IMG/VR virus record: IMGVR_UViG_3300009537_000035
Location: 1 to 44,852 of that record
Reading direction: 5' to 3' (one strand)
Length of the DNA stretch: 44,852 nucleotides
Source of the DNA: a virus
Position numbers and translations under genes: made by a program. Positions 39,565 through 44,852 of the stretch are shown piece after piece. How positions within the stretch are numbered: the stretch's first letter is position 1; each line of letters begins with the position of its first letter. Below the pieces are notes generated by a model. That model was not told the DNA's origin and made no database searches. It saw only the letters and a list, made by a program, of their open reading frames with translations.

Positions 39565-41337
39565 TTAAAATTCCCCCTTTATATTTACAATATGGTCATT
39601 ATAATTAATCTCAATTTCCTTAACTTTTACTAACTGAGCAACTCCATTTACTAATATTTCAATAGGGTTGTCAATACTCGCATTTGTCACAATATCGCAC
39701 GTCAATAATAGTTCTAGGTCTAACTCATAACCCTTAAAAACTGAGTTCCTAGGGTTTTCAATAGCCCAAAATCTGTCATACAAGTTTCCGGGATATGCTG
39801 GGAAACACCACAACGGATAATTATACAACTGATCGGGACCGGCAAATGTGAAACTCATACCTCCGTAGTTATGCTGAACAAATGCCATATTTACCCCACT
39901 GTTAGGGTTCCAAATCATCAACTTTGATGTGAATGATTTACCCTCATTCATTAACAATGCATGTTCATAGGTATTTATTGCACTAGATAACCAAGGAATC
40001 CAGCTGTAATCTGTTAAAAAGTCATCCGTTATACCGTCATTTCTAAACCTAGCTGGTGCATATGGTAACACAACATCCAGCGACCCTTTTTGGAGTGGAC
40101 TATATGGACTATTCCACTCCTCAACACAATTATATCTATCAATTGCCTCGTTACCTACCCAATCAACACCGTCCTTTGAATATTGAAAGTCCAAATAACT
40201 CGGTCTCTCTATAGCAGTCCACCTGTAACACTGTTTTATGATATTCGCCTCAGGTAGTTGTGAGGTCTGTAACCAAGGGGTTGTACTATTGAACCAGTCA
40301 TGACGTTCAAAAATCAACACATTATTTACAATTCTCCATTCAGCATTAAACACCATTTTAAGCTCATCCAGCAACTGAGCACCCGATTGTATTGGTCTGT
40401 TAGCCTCTTGCCAGTATTGAGCTGAATTGTCATCTAAACCATTTTTACAAGGTGCCTGAAACAGTACCATGTTGTAATAATCCGCATTATGATAATTTGG
40501 GTCATTCAAAATCGTACTCTGAAATGATATACCACATTTTCCACAAACATTGTCGATATATGCACGAACCAAGGGAGCCGGGTGTAACCTTCCACAACCT
40601 ATCGCATAATTTTCAATCCTTGTCATTATGTTTTGATACTGATTTATTAAATAGGTAGGGTTTTGCCATGATACAGAACACCCCGGTATATTTGGGATAT
40701 TTGAAACACCGGGGATTAAGTTAATAACCAAATTCAAAGTATCAATTATCCAGTTCAGGATATTAATAATATAACAAACACTTGCGATTAATATTGATAC
40801 AACCGCCACAACTGGAATAAGTATTAACCCTAACAATGCTACCACTGAAACCAGTAATAAAATTATATCATGAATCATTCGAGGCCTTAACTCAATGCAA
40901 TACGGGAAACGTGGGTGTGTTAAGGATTTAAACCCTGCGTAATCATCAAAAATCAATGTAGAATTAACACAATCATACGCCCTAGTGTCCGGGGTGTATT
41001 CTGTCAATTGCGCTGTAATTTCACATGTAGTCTCGCACCAGTCAATATTATTGCTTTTAAGAATAAATGAAAAAGCACGTCCACAACATTCATCAGTTAA
41101 CGTGACATCATAATAATTTGTAAAAGCATTTGTATCATCGACTAACCACTCTTTTAATTCATCAGCATCTACTCCGGTAAAAACCAACTCCGATGAGTAC
41201 CCAAAGACAATGGCGCCTGTTTCATCAGAGCGCCTCATTGTGACTTTATTATCTTTTAATCCTTGTACTGGATTTACTGGAGTGTACGGGGTTCCATTCG
41301 CTCCCGTTAATCCCCTTCGTGTTATTGAAATTATCAT
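39565..41337 (-). CDS. Tail protein with internal hydrophobic segment
   Basis: A 590-aa protein starting MIISITRRGLTGANGTPYTP directly after the tape measure gene, overlapping it by 4 nt. In this position many phages encode a distal tail protein. Residues 156-208 form a long hydrophobic stretch (IILLLVSVVALLGLILIPVV onward), unusual for a soluble tail protein and large enough for two membrane helices. It could insert into the host membrane during DNA entry. Other segments (ELKMVFNAEWRIVNNVLIFE) look like a tail-tip fold. Function inferred. Confidence 0.55.
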   Translation of the reverse strand: MIISITRRGLTGANGTPYTPVNPVQGLKDNKVTMRRSDETGAIVFGYSSELVFTGVDADELKEWLVDDTNAFTNYYDVTLTDECCGRAFSFILKSNNIDWCETTCEITAQLTEYTPDTRAYDCVNSTLIFDDYAGFKSLTHPRFPYCIELRPRMIHDIILLLVSVVALLGLILIPVVAVVSILIASVCYIINILNWIIDTLNLVINLIPGVSNIPNIPGCSVSWQNPTYLINQYQNIMTRIENYAIGCGRLHPAPLVRAYIDNVCGKCGISFQSTILNDPNYHNADYYNMVLFQAPCKNGLDDNSAQYWQEANRPIQSGAQLLDELKMVFNAEWRIVNNVLIFERHDWFNSTTPWLQTSQLPEANIIKQCYRWTAIERPSYLDFQYSKDGVDWVGNEAIDRYNCVEEWNSPYSPLQKGSLDVVLPYAPARFRNDGITDDFLTDYSWIPWLSSAINTYEHALLMNEGKSFTSKLMIWNPNSGVNMAFVQHNYGGMSFTFAGPDQLYNYPLWCFPAYPGNLYDRFWAIENPRNSVFKGYELDLELLLTCDIVTNASIDNPIEILVNGVAQLVKVKEIEINYNDHIVNIKGEF

Positions 41338-44264
41338 CTTGCCTCCCTCCTTATTCTGTCCTGTTTAAATTGCACACGTGAAGAAATTGCATGTATTCCC
41401 CTTTCATCAATACTCAAATGACTTGCTGGAATTGATTTAATCGCTTTCTCAATATTGTCAAGTTTAGCCTCCATTAATTGAGTCTGACCGCCCAATAATT
41501 GATAAGCAATAACATTTGGGTCAATTAAATTTGTTCGTCCCATTTCTAACCTGTCAAACATTGAGGCCTTTGCAAGTTCACTTCTTAAGTTCAATTTACC
41601 TTTATGAATAGCCTCAAAAATATCTCTGTTTTCTCCAGTGGTTTCATGATCAAAAACAAATTCTCCCTTATGGTACCTATATGGACGTTTACCCACTGCA
41701 AGCGATTCCTCTCTAGGATTTCCGTCTCCTGTGTAACCTCCCTCATAATATGCTGCGCTTTCCGCTGCTAATTTGGCTTTTATTAATCCAGCTGACAAAG
41801 CTATTAATGTGGCTGCAATAGTAAACGGGGCTGCAATACCTCCCTCAGCTGCTGCCTTAGCTATTGCCACAGTGGAATATGATATTAACTCAATTTGTGC
41901 CAGTGCTTGCTGTTTACGGACAAACTTCTCACGTTCCTTCAATGTTTCTTCCAGTCTTTTTCTCTCCTCTTTTAATATTTCTGCATTCCCTTTTTCAGCC
42001 AACCTCTTAGCAGATTCAACCCTCTGTTCCTGTAAAGAAATTAACCTATCCAGTTTGTCAATGTTCCCCTGATAAATAGTATTAATCAAATCAAATACTG
42101 ACCTGATTACATTCATGGACTGCTCAGCTATGTTAATAGCCATTTTGATTTTTTCGTCCTGAATTTCTGCATCCAGTTCCTGAACCTTGTTAAATTGGTT
42201 TTGGTATTCCTGAGTTCCTTCTTTACCAGCTGCTTTCATTGCATCCAGTTTCTTTTGTTCGGATTCTTTCTGACTGTTTAACATTGCAAGCTGGGACTTT
42301 CTTGCAATACTCATCATTTTTTGATTATGGTTTTCTGTTCCATTGATCTCAGCCAATTGTCTGTTAAGAGTGTCTGCCTTTGCCTCATTCTGTAATCTTA
42401 ACAAAGCAATCATTTTCTGACTTTTCAACTTCTCAATATCAATTTCACTCGCACCATTATCCTCAGCTAATTTAATGAGCCTGTCATAATACTTTTCAGT
42501 AGTCTCCAGCCTTATTTGATACATCTTTTGCTCATTCTCATACTCCAGCTCATGAACCTCAATTTGCATATCTGCTAAATCCTTAGCATCATTGATCTCT
42601 TGGAGTCGTTTTTTACGGTTAAACTCCTTCAACTGTTGTTCTAGTATTAGCTGATATTTTTTATCAATAGCGACCCTTATTTTACCCTTTTCACCCTCAA
42701 ATGTTTTTAGTTCCTCCAGTTGTCTATTGAGTTTTACTTTCTCATCCGCTCCAGTGGTTGCCTCAGCAAGTTTAGCATTGATCTCCTTGCGTATGTCATC
42801 CATTGTATTTTGCATTTCCTGAATAGCCTTTTTCTTATCAATATTTACATCCAGTGTAATACTTGCCTCTGACTCCTGACCTGGTTTATTTTGTAACTTT
42901 TCAATTTCAATGTTTAAATCTTCATATTTCCTTCTTAATGCCTCAATATAATCCTTAACTGGTTTGATATTTGCGACCAATTTTGTAGCAGTTTTGTCCT
43001 GTTTCTCCAGTACTTCCAAGAATCGATTTGCACCAGCGATAATTTGCATAATGTCATCATGTCTGTTTCTGCTCATGTCTTTTTCTGACTCCAGTTGGAA
43101 TAATAGAGTATCTCTGTAAGCTGTAACTCTTTCCTTTTCTGTTTTCCCTAGTTTCTCATTCTGTGAGGCAATTTTTACCCTTGCATCAATGAATTTATCC
43201 AAGTTTTCTTCAATAGCCTTTGCCTGATTTAAACCAATACCCACAAGACCCTTAAAAACATTTCCTGTATTGGTACCCATTGACTTAAGGATAACACCAA
43301 CATAATCCATTTTCTTAATAAGCACATCAAACAGACCTGTTATTGCTGGCATCCATGTATCAGCAACCTCCTTCATCATCAACCTGAATGAGTCTTTTAA
43401 TGTTGAAAGTTTCCCAGCTGCGCTTTCAGATTGTTTTTCCAAAAGACCATAATACAAACCACCTGACTCAGTTAACCCGGTCAATACCTCCCGGACTAAA
43501 TCAAATGAAATCTTACCGCTTTCAATGATCTTATCCAGCTCAGATTTAGCTACACCAAGACGTTTACTCAATAGGTCATAGATAGGAATACCAGCAGTCG
43601 CAAACTGTCTAATATCGATTGTATAAGCTCTTTGCTGTGTCGCTAGTGTTCCATATATGTATGAAAGTTCACCTAAATTCTTCCCGTTACCAGCTGAAAT
43701 AGTGGATAACATTTTCAGGTCACCCATGATATTATTCAAAGGAATACCAAAGGACAACAATTGTTTAGCTGAGTCCTTCAATTCAGGAAACTCAAACGGG
43801 GTTTTCTTAGCAAACTCAACTAAATCAGATAGTAATTTTTTCGCTTTGTCCGCACTTCCTAACATTGTCTCAAATGATATTGAAACCTGTTCAAAGTCCA
43901 TTGACATTTGTATTGCATCCTTTCCAATACCAACCAATAAAGCACCTCCCGACATTATACCAAGGGTTGCTGCAAAAGATGACATTAAGCCGTTTAAATT
44001 CTGTTGTCTGTTTGCTGCGTTATCCAGCTGAGTAGATGTTTTTCTAAGTTCCTCATTATATCGGGTAACATCCTCTGGGTTGTTTGCTTTTGACCGGGAA
44101 TTATTTAACTGTTCCCATTTACTCCTAAGTTGATCTGTAGTTTGTTTTTCCTTTTCCTCAGCAGCTATAAGGGTAGTATATTTTTGTTTGATCTGATCTA
44201 AGTCAGCAATATAACGCTTTGCATCACTATCTAACTGGAATAAAATTCTCTGTACGTCCTGCAT
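41334..44264 (-). CDS. Tail tape measure protein
   Basis: A 976-aa protein with the tape measure core: FEQVSISFETMLGSADKAKK, KKTPFEFPELKDSAKQLLSF, ATQQRAYTIDIRQFATAGIP, then long coiled coil (about residues 400-760) and an Ala-rich hydrophobic segment (ALAQIELISYSTVAIAKAAA and following). It sets tail length and probably helps DNA enter the cell. The chaperone genes lie just upstream, 83 nt away. Confidence 0.88.
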   Translation of the reverse strand: MQDVQRILFQLDSDAKRYIADLDQIKQKYTTLIAAEEKEKQTTDQLRSKWEQLNNSRSKANNPEDVTRYNEELRKTSTQLDNAANRQQNLNGLMSSFAATLGIMSGGALLVGIGKDAIQMSMDFEQVSISFETMLGSADKAKKLLSDLVEFAKKTPFEFPELKDSAKQLLSFGIPLNNIMGDLKMLSTISAGNGKNLGELSYIYGTLATQQRAYTIDIRQFATAGIPIYDLLSKRLGVAKSELDKIIESGKISFDLVREVLTGLTESGGLYYGLLEKQSESAAGKLSTLKDSFRLMMKEVADTWMPAITGLFDVLIKKMDYVGVILKSMGTNTGNVFKGLVGIGLNQAKAIEENLDKFIDARVKIASQNEKLGKTEKERVTAYRDTLLFQLESEKDMSRNRHDDIMQIIAGANRFLEVLEKQDKTATKLVANIKPVKDYIEALRRKYEDLNIEIEKLQNKPGQESEASITLDVNIDKKKAIQEMQNTMDDIRKEINAKLAEATTGADEKVKLNRQLEELKTFEGEKGKIRVAIDKKYQLILEQQLKEFNRKKRLQEINDAKDLADMQIEVHELEYENEQKMYQIRLETTEKYYDRLIKLAEDNGASEIDIEKLKSQKMIALLRLQNEAKADTLNRQLAEINGTENHNQKMMSIARKSQLAMLNSQKESEQKKLDAMKAAGKEGTQEYQNQFNKVQELDAEIQDEKIKMAINIAEQSMNVIRSVFDLINTIYQGNIDKLDRLISLQEQRVESAKRLAEKGNAEILKEERKRLEETLKEREKFVRKQQALAQIELISYSTVAIAKAAAEGGIAAPFTIAATLIALSAGLIKAKLAAESAAYYEGGYTGDGNPREESLAVGKRPYRYHKGEFVFDHETTGENRDIFEAIHKGKLNLRSELAKASMFDRLEMGRTNLIDPNVIAYQLLGGQTQLMEAKLDNIEKAIKSIPASHLSIDERGIHAISSRVQFKQDRIRREAR

Positions 44265-44291
44265 GGTTTTGAAGTATTAAATTATGCTGTG

Positions 44292-44345
44292 TTTTGGGAC
44301 TCCCCACTTTGGCCTAATTTTTTGGGGTGCCATGCTCCCCACTGC
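44292..44345 (-). promoter_or_regulatory. GC-rich leader element, double copy before the tape measure
   Basis: Minus strand AGTGGGGAG, CATGGCA, CCCCAAAA, then again AGTGGGGAG, T, CCCAAAA, 30-80 nt before the tape measure start. It looks like two tandem hairpin elements, related to those at 24682 and 36063. An 18-codon frame starting MAPQKIRPKW also spans it. No -7 box is seen. Confidence 0.4.
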
Positions 44346-44347
44346 GG

Positions 44348-44677
44348 TTATTTCTTAGACTTCTCAATCTCTTTTGACATCCTCTCTGCTTTTCGTAAGA
44401 ACAAAGAAATTGACATGTAATACTCAACGATTGACTTTCTCTCCAGTACTTCTATATCTGATAACTTACCGTCACAAACTAAATAACTCAATTCATTTAC
44501 CCTTGTTTCAAACTCCTCTATTTCCTTAACCCAACTTGCAAGTTTAAGCGGTTTGCTAGCTCCTCTATTTCCTTCAAATACGTTAGGAAATCTTCCCCTG
44601 AGATATTGGAATATTTTTTGATGAGTCTCATAGCCCAGCTTAAAAAAAAAGCGGTGCATTGTGCATCCTGTTTCCAA
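44348..44677 (-). CDS. Tail assembly chaperone second frame (gpT-like)
   Basis: An open frame from about 44677 to TAA at 44348, in the -1 frame relative to the gpG-like gene, which ends at 44518. It is probably not started independently but reached by -1 frameshifting. Slippage at 44641-44647 would join 150 residues of the first frame to 97 of this one, a 247-aa fusion. The last 60 residues (SYLVCDGKLSDIEVLERKSI, then KAERMSKEIEKSKK) look like genuine helical protein. Confidence 0.65.
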   Translation of the reverse strand: METGCTMHRFFFKLGYETHQKIFQYLRGRFPNVFEGNRGASKPLKLASWVKEIEEFETRVNELSYLVCDGKLSDIEVLERKSIVEYYMSISLFLRKAERMSKEIEKSKK

Positions 44678-44852
44678 ATCTCAATTTTTTTGTCCTGTTT
44701 TTCCTGTATTACTTCATCCGGTTTCTCATCCTTCAAAAGTATGTAACAACTTGCAAGCTCTAACAAACATTGTTCCTCTGCAAACATATTCAACCTCACA
44801 TCTATTTCATTGATTATAGCCAAGGCCTCAACCATTCTATTTTTCGAAACAT
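44518..44852 (-). CDS. Tail assembly chaperone (gpG-like), C-terminal part
   Basis: The C-terminal portion of the 190-aa chaperone begun at 297, with TAG at 44518-44520. Within it residues MVEALAIINEIDVRLN start at 44835, but the true start is upstream across the circular junction. The final 40 residues after the slip site remain good helical protein (ISGEDFLTYLKEIEELANRL), so both frames appear used over 44518-44641. It overlaps the second frame by 160 nt. Confidence 0.7.
   Translation of the reverse strand, partial: VSKNRMVEALAIINEIDVRLNMFAEEQCLLELASCYILLKDEKPDEVIQEKQDKKIEIWKQDAQCTAFFLSWAMRLIKKYSNISGEDFLTYLKEIEELANRLNLQVGLRK
44641..44647 (-). promoter_or_regulatory. Probable -1 frameshift site TTTTTTA
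   Basis: On the minus strand a run of nine T ends TTTTTTA in the phase T-TTT-TTA relative to the gpG-like frame, the canonical X-XXY-YYZ heptamer. A -1 slip enters the second frame as TTT-AAG. A second, weaker candidate C-TTA-AAC lies at 44548-44542, ten codons before the first frame's stop. Confidence 0.6.
44794..44852. repeat. Terminal direct repeat, right copy
   Basis: An exact copy of positions 1-59. Collapsing it gives a 44,793-bp circle. Confidence 0.95.

Noticed and set aside
44642-44650. Frame change at the nine-T run as a sequencing error
   Set aside because: Possible, but both frames downstream look coding and the position matches the known chaperone frameshift, so biological frameshifting is preferred.
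1-44852. Prophage or temperate lifestyle
   Set aside because: No integrase, excisionase, attachment site or clear CI-type repressor was seen, though absence by eye is not proof.

Overview
This window is an AT-rich, apparently complete genome of a tailed phage. Its first 59 bases (1-59) recur exactly as its last 59 (44794-44852). A reading frame open at both ends joins across that overlap into one 190-aa protein, so I read the sequence as a circular or circularly permuted molecule of about 44,793 bp. All convincing genes are on the minus strand. A Bacteroidota host is likely: the best promoters have a TTTG or TTG box 17-20 nt from TAnnTTTG, Shine-Dalgarno sequences are mostly absent, and several protein types are familiar from Bacteroidota phages. 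This is inference, as no host gene is present. I saw no integrase, tRNA or CRISPR array.

Layout in the direction of transcription (decreasing coordinate, starting at the junction). (1) Tail: two tail-assembly-chaperone frames (297 through the junction to 44348) with a probable -1 frameshift, the tape measure (41334-44264), and four tail or tail-tip proteins (35415-41337). (2) Sugar and methyl transfer: a GT8-like glycosyltransferase, a three-domain glycosyltransferase and a small SAM methyltransferase (32035-35446). (3) Head: portal, MuF-like protein, a 992-aa fibre, small proteins, a scaffold-like protein, the probable major capsid protein and head-completion proteins (20806-32023). (4) Lysis: a membrane protein, an M15 peptidase, and a patatin-like phospholipase coupled to the peptidase by an ATGA overlap (18983-20888). 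(5) Early and DNA metabolism: small unknown genes, a RadC-like JAB protein, a Rad50-like ATPase, a DEDDh exonuclease, a Sak4-like ATPase, a PD-(D/E)XK nuclease, two replication-associated proteins, MazG, ASCH, a PolX-like nucleotidyltransferase, RusA, a NinB-like protein and a Fis-HTH protein (5045-18774). (6) A likely DNA-modification cassette: DUF488-like protein, methyltransferase/Mom-like protein and ParB-like protein (2420-4882). (7) Packaging and a lipoprotein: small and large terminase subunits, then a small lipoprotein (432-2411).

Control signals sit in the few intergenic gaps. Four gene-start regions share a promoter/operator with a TTACA...TGTAA palindrome over the -7 box, or a half of it, and a fifth carries two related direct repeats. 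Canonical promoters precede the chaperone/tape-measure unit and the 203-aa tail gene. Strong terminators follow the capsid gene, the scaffold gene, the patatin gene and the Rad50-like gene. Five gaps carry related GC-rich leader elements. The best candidates for new biology are the endolysin-patatin pair, the ParB/methyltransferase/DUF488 cassette, the glycosyltransferase block inside the virion genes, and the shared operator family with its possible Fis-HTH regulator. I recognised no DNA polymerase, primase or helicase, so replication probably depends on the host.
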